In this document: in pieces, positions 1 through 11,036 of the stretch
How the letters are laid out: every line of letters starts with the position of its first letter
Numbering within the stretch: the first letter of the stretch is position 1
The notes under the pieces: model-generated
What the model was told of the DNA's origin: nothing
Database searches by the model: none
What the model saw: only the letters and a program-made list of their open reading frames with translations
Made by a program: the position numbers and the translations under genes
From: Gemmatimonadaceae bacterium
Lineage (GTDB): Bacteria > Gemmatimonadota > Gemmatimonadetes > Gemmatimonadales > Gemmatimonadaceae
DNA length: 64,000 nt
Direction of reading: 5' to 3'
Assembly: GCA_036504815.1 (NCBI GenBank)
Contig: DASXUN010000015.1
Span: forward strand, 1 to 64,000

Positions 1-95
1 AACAGAGAAACAACAGAGCGCGCCGGGGCCGGATGCCGTGGCGCGCTCTTTCTGTTGTCTCTCTGTTGTCTTTCTGTTGTCTCTCTGTTGTCTCT

Positions 96-97
<2 letters not shown>
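1..97 (-). terminator. Repeat-flanked GC hairpin at the 3' end of gcvP
   Basis: On the minus strand, immediately after the gcvP stop, lie four 11-nt units of the ACAACAGARAG type. They are followed by a 10-bp GC stem (15-24 pairs with 40-49, 15-nt loop) and then the complementary T-rich units (CTCTGTTGTTTCTCTGTT). The whole forms a long interrupted hairpin ending in a U-rich tail, which fits a transcription terminator. The same architecture recurs near 23.3, 24.8 and 56.1 kb. The element may continue beyond the left edge of the window. Confidence 0.6.
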
Positions 98-2942
<2,845 letters not shown>

Positions 2943-3115
2943 GGTACGCGCTTCTCCAGTGCGGCGCGCCTGCGGGCGCCCCCGACGCGGGTGCGGTGCG
3001 GCGCGCGACGTTCATAAAACTAACGAGCCGCTTGCTTCGTTGGGGCACCGCGATGGAAAGGGATTGCCCTAGCATTTGCAGGGGCGGCCCTCACAGCGCA
3101 AAACCGCTTCTATTT

Positions 3116-3178
3116 CCCCTGCACCACACCCCGCACCCCGCCCCCGCACCACACCCTGCTCCCTGCCCCCTGCACCCC
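3116..3178. repeat. C-rich heptamer-periodic intergenic repeat (CCCTGCA type)
   Basis: Successive 7-nt units such as TGCTCCC, TGCCCCC and TGCACCC follow a CCGCACCACACCCTG block. The same block with the same order of units occurs at 30.33-30.39 kb and, inverted, at 63.91-63.97 kb. It fills the leader of the small membrane gene that follows. Confidence 0.7.
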
Positions 3179-3211
3179 GTAAGTTCATCTATCCACCTCA
3201 CGGAGCCCACA

Positions 3212-3367
3212 TTGTCTGCCCGACAGGAAGCCACTCGCGCCGGCATCAGCTTCGGCTCGGCCCTGGCAATTGCCATCTCGTGGAGCGTGAACAAGTCGAT
3301 TCTCTGGGCCATGCTGCACGGCGTGCTGTCGTGGTTCTACGTGATCTACTACGCCATGACCCGCTGA
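3212..3367 (+). CDS. Small predicted membrane protein (51 aa)
   Basis: A short frame starting at TTG, preceded by GGAG seven nucleotides upstream. It encodes 51 residues with a hydrophobic, probably membrane-inserted core (SALAIAISW ... AMLHGVLSWFYVIYYAM). Small proteins of this type, with an 'NKSILWA-HG-SWFYVIYY' pattern, are widespread and uncharacterised as far as I know. It ends one nucleotide before the GTG of the lipM-like gene, so the two are probably co-transcribed and translationally coupled. Its function is unknown. The SD-supported start and the tight spacing are the main evidence that it is real. Confidence 0.7.
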   Translation: MSARQEATRAGISFGSALAIAISWSVNKSILWAMLHGVLSWFYVIYYAMTR

Positions 3368-3368
3368 C

Positions 3369-4154
3369 GTGACGCGTTGGCAGCTGCTCGACACGGGAGC
3401 GCGCGACGGCGCCTGGAACATGGCGTGCGACGTCGCGCTGATGGACCGTGCCCGACGCCTCGGCGAAGCGGTCTTCCGCGTCTATGCGTGGCAGCGGCCC
3501 ACCCTCTCGTTCGGACGACACGAGGCGGCCCGCCAGCACTATGATGCCGCGGCCATTTCAGCGGCCGGCGTGGACCTGGTGCGACGCCCCACCGGCGGGC
3601 GGGCGCTGCTGCATCATCACGAGGTCACGTACTCCATCACCGCGCCCCTCGACGAGCGTGTGCCGCTGACGGAAAGCGTCCGCCACTTCAATCAGCTGCT
3701 CCTTCGCGCGCTGCATCTGCTCGGCGTCCCCGCCGTTGAGGCGGCGGAACCGCGCGCCATGCGTCCGGAGGGGTCAGCCTGTTTTGCCGTGCCAAGTGCG
3801 GGGGAGCTGACGCTGCACGGCCGCAAGCTGGTCGGGAGCGCGCAAGTGCGGCGGGACGGCGCGCTTCTGCAGCACGGCTCGATTCTCCTGGACGATGATC
3901 AGGGCCGCATCGCCCGCTTTGCCGTCGGCCCCTATCTCCCGTCCGCCCCGGCGGCGTCGCTGCGCGACGCCCTCGGTGACCAGGCGTCGTACGACGCGGT
4001 TCGCGACGCCCTGTTCCGGGTGGTGGCCGCCGATGCCGGTGCCCGGTCGCCGGAGGAACTCGTCCTATCGCGGGAGGCCGCACTACCCGAGGCGGGGGCA
4101 CTTGACGACGCTCTCGCGCAGTTTCGTGATCCCGAATGGACGTGGCGCCGCTGA
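3369..4154 (+). CDS. lipM: LipM-like octanoyltransferase (biotin/lipoate A/B ligase family)
   Basis: A 261-residue protein of the biotinyl/lipoyl transferase fold. Features seen: NMACDVAL near residue 17, VRRPTGGRALLHHHEVTYS (71-89), a cysteine C138 in GSACFAVPS, then GRKLVGSAQVRRDGALLQHG (151-170). This order, with the Cys and the GRK lysine, matches Bacillus-type LipM octanoyltransferase rather than LplA. LplA would carry an extra C-terminal adenylation accessory domain that is missing here. Inferred role: transfer of octanoyl from octanoyl-ACP to GcvH or another lipoyl domain, for completion by LipA (17.5 kb). A second octanoyltransferase, LipB, is encoded at 25.8 kb. A lipoate ligase remains the alternative. 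Confidence 0.75.
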   Translation: MTRWQLLDTGARDGAWNMACDVALMDRARRLGEAVFRVYAWQRPTLSFGRHEAARQHYDAAAISAAGVDLVRRPTGGRALLHHHEVTYSITAPLDERVPLTESVRHFNQLLLRALHLLGVPAVEAAEPRAMRPEGSACFAVPSAGELTLHGRKLVGSAQVRRDGALLQHGSILLDDDQGRIARFAVGPYLPSAPAASLRDALGDQASYDAVRDALFRVVAADAGARSPEELVLSREAALPEAGALDDALAQFRDPEWTWRR

Positions 4155-4179
4155 CCGTTAGCCTCTAACATTTCCCGTC

Positions 4180-5847
4180 GTGACCCCAAGCGTCGTGCGC
4201 CGACTCGCGTTGGTCCTGTTCACCGTCTCCGCGGTTGGCTGCCGCAGCCGCGACCTCGGACCAAGCGGCGGCGTGCTCGTGGTGTCCGCCGGCGCCGACG
4301 CCGAGACCCTCTTTCCGCCCCTCGCGGTGGGCAGCCAGGGCCGCGCCGTCACGGAACTCCTCTACGACAAGCTCGCCGACATTGGCCCGTCGCTGAACAC
4401 CATCGGCGACGCCGGATTCGTGCCGAAGCTCGCGAAGTCGTGGGAGTGGTCGGCCGATTCGCTGACCATCACGTTCCACCTCGATGAACGCGCCCGCTGG
4501 CATGACGGACGTCCCGTCACGGCGGCGGACGTGCAGTACGCCTTTCGCGTCTGGACGGACAGCGCCGTGGGCGCCGTGCAGCGCGTCGCCCTCGCGAGCG
4601 TCGATACCATCGCCGCTCCCGATCCGCGCACCGCGCGCGTGCACTTTCGCGAACGCACGCCCGAGCAATTCTACGCCTTCGTCTACACGCTGATTCCGCT
4701 CCCGGCGCACCGCCTCTCGGCGATCGCCGACACGGCGCTGCACGATGCGCCCGAGGTGCGTGCCCCGGTGGGCAGCGGACCCTTCCGCTTCGTCTCGTGG
4801 ACGCCGCGCGCCCGCCTCGAGCTGGCGGCGAACCGCGCCTACTACGGCGGCAGCCCGCGCCTCGATGGCGTCGTCTTCGTCGTCGCCGCGCAGGGCGCGA
4901 CGGTCGCCGCGCGCCTCTTCGCCGGCGAGGCGGATTTCCTCGAGCAGCTCGCGCCGCCGGATTTCGCGCAACTGCCGGCCGACGGACAGGTGCGCGCCCG
5001 CGCCTACGGCGGCTTCGACTACTCCTTCGTGCAGTTCAACCTCCGCGATGCGCGCGCGGGCGATCTGCCGCATGCGCTCTTTGGCGACGTGGCCCTGCGC
5101 CGCGCGCTCACCATGGCGGTCAATCGCACGGCGATCGTGCGCAGCGTCTTCGATACCCTCGCGCACCCCGCCATCGGCCCGTTCTCGCGCACCCAGTGGA
5201 CGGCCGATACCACGCTGCGCGGCATTCCGTTCGACCGCGCCGCCGCGACGCAGCTGCTCGACTCGCTGGGTTGGCGCGACCTGAACGGCGATGGCGTGCG
5301 CGAGCGCGGCGGCCGGACGCTCGCCTTCTCACTGCTCGTGCCGGCGTCCAGCCGCACGCGCCAGGCGGCCGCCGTGCTCCTGCAGGCGCAGCTCAAGGCC
5401 GTCGGCGCGGCCGTGACCATCGAGCAGGCCGACTTCAACGCCTTCCTCGACCGCGCGCACCGCGGCGCCTTCGACGCGCTCGTGGGTGGGGTCCGCACGA
5501 GTCCGAGTCCGCGCGGCGTGCGCGACCTGTGGGGCACGCCCGGCCCGGCGCGTGGCGGCCAGAACTGGGGGCGGTGGAGCAACGCGACCTTCGACGCGCA
5601 GGTGGACAGTGCGCTCGCCGCCACCAGCACCGCCGCCGTGCGCGCCCACTTTCGCGCGGCCTACCAGGCCGCCATCGATGACGCGCCGGCCATCTGGCTC
5701 TATGAGCCGCGCCTCTTCGCCGGACTGCATCGCCGGCTGACCGTCGGCCCGCTGCGCCCCGACGCCTGGTGGTCGGGCGTCGCGAGCTGGTCCATCGATC
5801 CGGCGCAGCGGCTCCCGCGCGACCGACGCGCCGCCGGCACACCCTGA
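4180..5847 (+). CDS. Peptide ABC transporter substrate-binding lipoprotein (SBP family 5)
   Basis: A 555-residue extracytoplasmic solute receptor of the DppA/OppA family. The signal peptide ends in a lipobox (VSAVGC, Cys21), so the protein should be membrane-anchored. The family-5 body includes LAKSWEWSADSLTITFHLDE, then WHDGRPVTAADVQYAFR, and the long C-terminal lobe. It is the first gene of a five-gene importer (4.18-9.23 kb) whose members abut or overlap, so it is almost certainly one operon. The start is GTG with no clear SD. TAACAT lies 8 nt upstream and could be a -10 box for a leaderless message. Ligand specificity (di- or oligopeptide) cannot be read from the sequence. Confidence 0.92.
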   Translation: MTPSVVRRLALVLFTVSAVGCRSRDLGPSGGVLVVSAGADAETLFPPLAVGSQGRAVTELLYDKLADIGPSLNTIGDAGFVPKLAKSWEWSADSLTITFHLDERARWHDGRPVTAADVQYAFRVWTDSAVGAVQRVALASVDTIAAPDPRTARVHFRERTPEQFYAFVYTLIPLPAHRLSAIADTALHDAPEVRAPVGSGPFRFVSWTPRARLELAANRAYYGGSPRLDGVVFVVAAQGATVAARLFAGEADFLEQLAPPDFAQLPADGQVRARAYGGFDYSFVQFNLRDARAGDLPHALFGDVALRRALTMAVNRTAIVRSVFDTLAHPAIGPFSRTQWTADTTLRGIPFDRAAATQLLDSLGWRDLNGDGVRERGGRTLAFSLLVPASSRTRQAAAVLLQAQLKAVGAAVTIEQADFNAFLDRAHRGAFDALVGGVRTSPSPRGVRDLWGTPGPARGGQNWGRWSNATFDAQVDSALAATSTAAVRAHFRAAYQAAIDDAPAIWLYEPRLFAGLHRRLTVGPLRPDAWWSGVASWSIDPAQRLPRDRRAAGTP

Positions 5848-5850
5848 GGC

Positions 5851-6825
5851 GTGGCGCGCCGCCTCGCCCTTCGAGTGCTGCAGGCCGCCGCCGTCTGTGC
5901 GGTGGTCGCGACGTCGGTCTTTGTGCTGCTCCAGTTCGCGCCCGGTGATCCCTTCGCCACGGCGCTCGATGGCGCCGATGTCCCGCCCACCGTGCGGGCC
6001 GAATGGCGTGCCCGGTATGGCTTCGACCTGCCGCCCGGCGAACGGTTCGTTCGCTGGACGGGCGCGCTCGTGCAGGGTGAGCTCGGCTACTCCGCGTCGC
6101 TGCACCGGCCCGTCGCCGCCGTCGTGGCCGACGCCGTGCCGCGCACCCTCCTGTTGATCGGCACCGCACTCGTCGTCGGATTCGCCGCCGGTGTCTGGAT
6201 TGCGCTGGTGCAAACGCGCCACCATCGCCGCTGGCAGGACCATCTGCTCGGCGCGCTCACGCTGGCCGGGGTGGCGCTCCCCGAGTTTCTGCTCGCCCTG
6301 CTCGCCATGACGTGGCTGGGCGCTCGCTGGCGCATCTTCCCGGTGGCCGGCATCGGCAGCCTCGGCGACGCGGCGGCATGGCCGCTCTGGGAACGCTTCA
6401 TCGACCTACTCTGGCACCTGGCGCTCCCCGCGGCCGTGCTCGCCCTCGCCGTCGCGTCGCGCGTCGCCCGTCATCAGCGTGCCGCACTGCTCGGCGTGAT
6501 GCGAGAGGACTACATCCGCACGGCGCGCGCCAAGGGGCTCGGCGAATGGGACGTCCTGCGCCGTCACGCCCTCCCCAACGCCATCGGCCCCGTCATCGCC
6601 CTCCTCGGACTCGCCCTGCCCTCGCTCGTCGGCGGGGCCGTGCTCATTGAACGCATCTTCGGCTGGCCGGGCATGGGGCTCACGCTCTTCGATGCCCTCC
6701 TCGCGCGCGACTATCCGCTGGTGCTCGCCGTCGTGCTGCTGGCCACGCTCGTCGCCATCGTGGCGCGGACGCTCACCGATGTGATCGCCGACCTCGTCGC
6801 GCCGCGGCGCGCGCCGGAGCGCTAG
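5851..6825 (+). CDS. Peptide ABC transporter permease (DppB/OppB type)
   Basis: A 324-residue inner-membrane permease with several hydrophobic segments. It has the cytoplasmic EAA-type coupling loop DYIRTARAKGLGEWDVLRRHALPNA, which contacts the ATPase, followed by the conserved P..GPVIALLGLALPSLVGGAVLIERIFGWPG region. It begins 3 nt after the receptor gene with a GTG start and shares one base with the next permease gene. The N-terminal segment (LQFAPGDPFA...) is the usual DppB signature. It forms the transmembrane pore with the following gene product. Confidence 0.93.
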   Translation: MARRLALRVLQAAAVCAVVATSVFVLLQFAPGDPFATALDGADVPPTVRAEWRARYGFDLPPGERFVRWTGALVQGELGYSASLHRPVAAVVADAVPRTLLLIGTALVVGFAAGVWIALVQTRHHRRWQDHLLGALTLAGVALPEFLLALLAMTWLGARWRIFPVAGIGSLGDAAAWPLWERFIDLLWHLALPAAVLALAVASRVARHQRAALLGVMREDYIRTARAKGLGEWDVLRRHALPNAIGPVIALLGLALPSLVGGAVLIERIFGWPGMGLTLFDALLARDYPLVLAVVLLATLVAIVARTLTDVIADLVAPRRAPER

Positions 6826-7670
6826 TGGCGTCGCCCACCTGGGAGCGATTGCACGGCGACCGCGTGGCGCGGGTCGCGGGCGGCGTGCTGACGGCCGTCA
6901 CCCTGGCCGCGCTGTTCGCCCCGTGGCTCGCGCCGTACGATCCCACCGCCCAGCCTGATCCGGTCGCGCTTCGCCTCGTCGCGCCATCGTGGTCGCACCC
7001 GTTCGGCACCGATCCGTACTCGCGCGACGTGCTCAGCCGCATCCTGCACGGCGCGCGCATCTCGCTCGGTGTCGCCGCCGGGGCGATGTTGCTCTCGGTC
7101 ACGCTCGGCACCGCCCTTGGCGCCATGGCCGCGGTGCTCGGCGGATGGGTGGACACGGTCGTGGCGGGACTCGTGGACGTGCTGATCGCGATGCCGCGCC
7201 TGCTCGTCGTGATCGCCCTCGTCGCGACCTTCGGGACGCTCTCTCCGTGGTGGCTGGTGCTGCTGATTGGCGGCAGCGGATGGCTGACCACCGCGCGCAT
7301 CGTGCGGGCCGAGTTCCGCGACCATCTGCAGCGGGAGTACGTGCTGGCGGCGTGCGCCCTGGGCGCGTCATCGTGGCGCGTCGTCTGGCGTCACCTGCTG
7401 CCGGCGGTCGCACCGCAGCTCGCGGTCGCCGCCGCGCTCGCCCTCGCTGCCGTCATCCCGCTCGAGGCGGCGCTGAGCTTCGTCGGGCTCGGCATCCAGC
7501 CGCCGCTCCCCAGCTGGGGCAACATCCTGCTCGACGGCACCGACTTCCTGACGCGCGCGTGGTGGCTCGTGATCTTCCCGGTGGGCGCCATCACGCTCAC
7601 GGTCGGTTCGGCGCTGGTGCTCGCCGACCGGCTCCGCGTCGCCATCGCCGGCGAGGAGCGTGCGCGGTGA
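6825..7670 (+). CDS. Peptide ABC transporter permease (DppC/OppC type)
   Basis: A 281-residue second permease. The motif HPFGTDPYSRDVLSRILHGAR near residue 60 is diagnostic of DppC/OppC proteins. The EAA loop is YVLAACALGASSWRVVWRHLLP. The hydrophobic helices and the C-terminal PSWGNILLDG motif are intact. The GTG start overlaps the preceding stop (TAGTG), and the stop overlaps the next GTG by four bases, indicating translational coupling through the operon. Confidence 0.93.
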   Translation: MASPTWERLHGDRVARVAGGVLTAVTLAALFAPWLAPYDPTAQPDPVALRLVAPSWSHPFGTDPYSRDVLSRILHGARISLGVAAGAMLLSVTLGTALGAMAAVLGGWVDTVVAGLVDVLIAMPRLLVVIALVATFGTLSPWWLVLLIGGSGWLTTARIVRAEFRDHLQREYVLAACALGASSWRVVWRHLLPAVAPQLAVAAALALAAVIPLEAALSFVGLGIQPPLPSWGNILLDGTDFLTRAWWLVIFPVGAITLTVGSALVLADRLRVAIAGEERAR

Positions 7671-8467
7671 GCGCGCTGCTGACGGTCGAGGGCCTGCACA
7701 TCGACGCCTCGAGCGCCCGCGAGCACGCGCCGGTTCCGATCCTGCGCGACGTCACATTCTCGCTGCGACCCGGCGAGACGGTCGGCCTGCTCGGCGCGAG
7801 CGGCAGCGGCAAGACGACGCTCGCCCTCGCGCTGATGGCCCTGCTGCCCGATGCCCTGACGGCACGCGGTCGCGTCTACTTCGAGGGCCACGAACTGCTG
7901 ACGGCGTCGCGCGGCGCACGCCGCACGCTGCGCAGCCGCCGCGTCTCGATGGTCTTCCAGGAACCGCTCTCGGCGCTGAATCCGCGCCAGCGCATTGGCC
8001 CCCAGGTGGCCGAGGTGGCGCTCGCGCACGGGGAGCGGGATGCGTCGCGGGCCCGGCGGGCGGCCCTGGCGATGCTCGATCGCGTCGGCCTTGCCGACGC
8101 CCATCAGTGTGCGCAACGCTACCCGCACGAGCTCTCGGGCGGCGAACGGCAGCGCGTCCTGCTCGCCCTGGCGCTCCTGCTCGATCCGGCCTTGCTCATC
8201 GCCGACGAACCGACCTCGGCGCTCGACGTGACGGTGCAGGCGCAGGTGCTGCAACTCCTGCGCGCGCAGCAGCGCGAGCGCGGAATGGCGCTGCTGCTCG
8301 TCAGCCACGACCTCGGCGTCATCGCCACCGCCTGCGAGCGGACGCTGGTGCTGCACGAGGGTCGCCTCGTCGAGGATGCGCCGACGCGGCAGCTGCTCGG
8401 CTCACCCGAGCACGCCCAGACGCGCGCGCTCGTGAATGCCGTGCGGCCCGCGGGAGCGCACCGATGA
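7667..8467 (+). CDS. Peptide ABC transporter ATP-binding protein (DppD-like, short)
   Basis: A 266-residue ABC ATPase. Walker A is GASGSGKTT, the Q-loop is VFQEPLSALNPRQRIG, the signature is LSGGERQRV, Walker B is LLIADEPTSALD, and the H-loop is LLVSHD. OppD/DppD proteins usually run to 320-340 residues, with a C-terminal cysteine-containing extension that caps the nucleotide domain. Here the protein stops shortly after SPEHAQTRALVNAV, so that extension is missing. The GTG start overlaps the permease stop (GTGA) and the ATGA at the end overlaps the second ATPase. The partner ATPase follows directly. Confidence 0.93.
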   Translation: MSALLTVEGLHIDASSAREHAPVPILRDVTFSLRPGETVGLLGASGSGKTTLALALMALLPDALTARGRVYFEGHELLTASRGARRTLRSRRVSMVFQEPLSALNPRQRIGPQVAEVALAHGERDASRARRAALAMLDRVGLADAHQCAQRYPHELSGGERQRVLLALALLLDPALLIADEPTSALDVTVQAQVLQLLRAQQRERGMALLLVSHDLGVIATACERTLVLHEGRLVEDAPTRQLLGSPEHAQTRALVNAVRPAGAHR

Positions 8468-9231
8468 GCGCGCTGCTCGAGGTGCGCGACCTCGTGGTCG
8501 AGTACGCCGCACGCGGATCTCGCGCGCGCGCCGTGGATGGCGTCTCGCTCGACGTCGAGCGCGGCGAAACTCTCGCCCTCGTGGGCGAATCGGGGAGCGG
8601 CAAGACAAGCCTGGTCCGTGCCATTGTGCGCCTTGTTCCCGCCGTCGGACACGTGCGCTTCGATGGCGCGGATGTGTTGTCCCTCGCGCCGAGGGAACTC
8701 GCGGCATTCCGCCGGCGCGCGCAGATCGTCTTCCAGGATCCCAAGGCATCCCTTGATCCGCGCATGCGCGTGGGCGACATCGTGCGCGAGGGCATCGACA
8801 TTCATCGCCTGGCGCCGCGCGACGCGGCGGACCTCCGCGTCGCCCGCCTGCTCGGAGAGGTCGGGCTCTCCGCTGCCGATGCCACCCGATATCCGCATGA
8901 GTTCTCGGGCGGTGAGCGCCAACGCATCGCCATCGCCCGTGCGCTCGCCGTGGAGCCGGAGTTCCTCGTCCTCGACGAGGCGGTCTCCGCGCTCGACGTT
9001 CTCGTGCGTGCCCAGGTGCTCGACCTCCTGGCGCGGCTGCAGGCCGGACGGGCGCTGACCTACCTGTTCATCGCGCACGACCTCGCGGTCGTCGAACGCA
9101 TCGCCACGCGCGTCGCGGTCATGCAACGGGGACGCCTGGTCGAGGTCGCGCCCACGGCCGCGCTGTTCGCTGCCCCATCGTCGAGCGCCGCGCAGGCGCT
9201 CCTCGCCGCCATCCCGCGCATTCCCTGGTAG
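8464..9231 (+). CDS. Peptide ABC transporter ATP-binding protein (DppF-like, short)
   Basis: A 255-residue second ABC ATPase of the same importer. Walker A is GESGSGKTS, the Q-loop region is VFQDPKASLDPRMRVGD, the signature is FSGGERQRIAIARAL, Walker B and D-loop are LVLDEAVSALD, and the H-loop is FIAHDLAVV. The Walker B glutamate is kept, but the proline usual after it (DEP) is alanine. Like its partner it lacks the usual C-terminal extension. It is the last gene of the importer operon. Its ATG overlaps the previous stop. Confidence 0.93.
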   Translation: MSALLEVRDLVVEYAARGSRARAVDGVSLDVERGETLALVGESGSGKTSLVRAIVRLVPAVGHVRFDGADVLSLAPRELAAFRRRAQIVFQDPKASLDPRMRVGDIVREGIDIHRLAPRDAADLRVARLLGEVGLSAADATRYPHEFSGGERQRIAIARALAVEPEFLVLDEAVSALDVLVRAQVLDLLARLQAGRALTYLFIAHDLAVVERIATRVAVMQRGRLVEVAPTAALFAAPSSSAAQALLAAIPRIPW

Positions 9232-9265
9232 CCGCGCACCACCGCGCCGGCCATCACTGCCCAGC

Positions 9266-9299
9266 AAAAAAGCGAAACGGCGGCCCGAAGGCCGCCGTT
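9266..9299 (-). terminator. Intrinsic terminator of the POT transporter gene
   Basis: A perfect 10-bp stem AACGGCGGCC/GGCCGCCGTT (9276-9285 with 9290-9299) has a four-base loop that reads TTCG on the minus strand. It is followed on that strand by a TTTTTT run (complement of 9266-9271). It lies between the convergent ABC operon and POT gene, with orientation favouring the POT gene. Confidence 0.85.
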
Positions 9300-9300
9300 C

Positions 9301-9352
9301 GCATCTGCCATCCGCCATCAGCCATCCGCCATCAACGATCAGCCCTCAGCCT
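9301..9352. repeat. Heptamer-periodic repeat (CCGCCAT type)
   Basis: Tandem 7-nt variants (GCCATCC, GCCATCA) fill the space between the terminator and the stop codon of the POT gene. The same family recurs at 16.96, 21.83, 44.28 and 62.30 kb. Confidence 0.7.
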
Positions 9353-9359
9353 GCGTCGC

Positions 9360-10868
9360 CTACTTCACCCCGTGCATTAGCTTCTGCACCTTCGGCGCCG
9401 CCACGAGCAGGATCAATCCCGCAATCGACAGCGCCCAGAAGCCGAACGTGTAGCCGCTGAGCGCGGAGGCCGTCGTCATCCCGGTCGCGCCGCTGACTTC
9501 GCTGGCGAAGATGCCCGACAGGTTGTTGCCGATGCCCGTCGAGAGGAACCAGCCGCCCATGCCGAGGCCGACCAGCTTCACCGGCGCCAGCTTGGTGACC
9601 ATCGACAGCCCGATGGGCGACAGGCAGAGCTCGCCGATCGACTGGATCAGGTAGACCGCGACCAGCGTCCAGAATGGAATCTTGTTGTCGGCGCCCAGCA
9701 GGCTCGACAGCGCATACATCAGCAGCAGGAACGCGAGGCCGTTGAAGATCAGGCCGAGGCCGAACTTCCGCGGGATCGACGGATTGGCATTCACCTTCGC
9801 GAGCGCCACCCAGACCCACGCGACGATCGGCGCGAACAGGATGATCGCCACCGCGTTCACGCTCTGGAACCAGCCGGTCGGGAACGTCCACGAGCCGAAC
9901 TGGCGGTTCACGATCTGGTCGGCCAGGAACGTGAACGAGCTGCCGGCCTGCTCGAAGAACATCCAGAACATGATGTTGAAGACGAAGATCAGCAGCATCG
10001 CGATGGTCTTGTCGCGCGCCACCGCGCCTTCACGGATCCCCTCGAGCAGCAGCATCGCCGAGAGACCCAGGAACATCGCGGTGAGCACCCACTGCAGGTT
10101 CTTGCCGCCCACGGCGAGCAGCATGTAGACGACCGGCACGCACAGCGCCGCGCCGATGGCCACGTAGATCACGCGCATCCGGTTCTGCTGGTCCGCCGTC
10201 GGCGCGCCGATCCCCTGCAGCTGGCGCCGGCCGATGTAGAACCAGACCAGCGAGATCAGCATGCCGATGCCGGCCGTCAGGAAGACCACCTTGTACGCGG
10301 GCATCGCGTCGGTGCCGAACATGTTCTCGGCCAGCCAGCTCGTGAGCAGCGGCGAGAGGAACGCGCCGGCGTTGATGCCCATGTAGAAGATCGTGAAGCC
10401 CGAATCGCGGCGCTCGTCGCCCTGCGAATAGCACTTGCCGACGATCGTCGAGATGTTCGGCTTGAACAGCCCGTTGCCGACCACGATGGTGGAGAGGCCG
10501 AGCTTGAAGATCGTCGGGTCGGGCAGCGTGATCAGGAACAGGCCCGTCGCCATGAAGACGGCCCCCGTCAGGATCGAACGCTGGTAGCCGATCACCTTGT
10601 CCGCGACGTAGCCGCCGAAGATGGCCACCGCATACACGAGCGCGAGGTAGGACCCGTAGGTCAGGTTCGCCTCGGCCTGCCCCGTGGGCGAGCCGCCGTG
10701 GAACTGGGCCACGATATACAGCACCAGCGCCCAGCGAATGCCGTAGAACGCGAAGCGTTCCCAGAACTCCGACATGAAGAGCATCCACAGGGGCTGCGGA
10801 TGGCCCATCAGCTGCTTGAACTCCGGGAGGACCGTGCCGTCCCGGTTCGTATCGGCTCCACCACTCAT
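9360..10868 (-). CDS. Proton-coupled peptide symporter (POT/PTR family, MFS)
   Basis: A 502-residue polytopic inner-membrane protein. The proton-coupling ExxER motif is seen as EFWERFAFYG (residues 34-43) at the end of the first helix. Further POT features are FTIFYMGINAGAF on helix 5 and an N-P-containing C-terminal half with about twelve or more hydrophobic segments. It imports di- and tripeptides with protons. An SD (GGAG, 7 nt) precedes the ATG, and a good sigma-70-type promoter lies about 90 nt upstream. It converges with the peptide ABC operon, so two energetically different peptide importers sit side by side. Confidence 0.93.
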   Translation of the reverse strand: MSGGADTNRDGTVLPEFKQLMGHPQPLWMLFMSEFWERFAFYGIRWALVLYIVAQFHGGSPTGQAEANLTYGSYLALVYAVAIFGGYVADKVIGYQRSILTGAVFMATGLFLITLPDPTIFKLGLSTIVVGNGLFKPNISTIVGKCYSQGDERRDSGFTIFYMGINAGAFLSPLLTSWLAENMFGTDAMPAYKVVFLTAGIGMLISLVWFYIGRRQLQGIGAPTADQQNRMRVIYVAIGAALCVPVVYMLLAVGGKNLQWVLTAMFLGLSAMLLLEGIREGAVARDKTIAMLLIFVFNIMFWMFFEQAGSSFTFLADQIVNRQFGSWTFPTGWFQSVNAVAIILFAPIVAWVWVALAKVNANPSIPRKFGLGLIFNGLAFLLLMYALSSLLGADNKIPFWTLVAVYLIQSIGELCLSPIGLSMVTKLAPVKLVGLGMGGWFLSTGIGNNLSGIFASEVSGATGMTTASALSGYTFGFWALSIAGLILLVAAPKVQKLMHGVK

Positions 10869-10902
10869 GCGTCTTCTCCAAGAATTGGGAAGGGCGTTGA
10901 AC

Positions 10903-10912
10903 GTGACGTCAC
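10903..10912. promoter_or_regulatory. Palindrome GTGACGTCAC in the leader of the POT gene
   Basis: A perfect 10-bp palindrome lies between the predicted transcription start and the ATG of the peptide symporter gene. A site with the same GTGAC half-sites but 4-nt spacing lies upstream of susC (53559-53572). It could be an operator; no regulator is identified. Confidence 0.3.
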
Positions 10913-10954
10913 AGGGCCGCCGACGCGGTTTTCGCGCGCCTTCGCGGATGGTTT

Positions 10955-10983
10955 TATGTAGCGGTTGGGGAGCCGTTCGTCAA
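10955..10983 (-). promoter_or_regulatory. Sigma-70-like promoter of the POT gene
   Basis: On the minus strand, -35 TTGACG (10983-10978), a 17-bp spacer and -10 TACATA (10960-10955) fit the consensus well. The leader would be about 80 nt and contains the GTGACGTCAC palindrome. Confidence 0.7.
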
Positions 10984-11036
10984 ACAGATTCCGGTGCCGC
11001 GTGGGGCGGCCGCATGGCCCCGTCGCGACGGCGCGT

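Noticed and set aside
2943-3070. Possible glycine riboswitch upstream of gcvP
   Set aside because: I looked for the conserved glycine-aptamer segments and found none. The leader has only GC-rich sequence and a possible TTTTAT -10 box.
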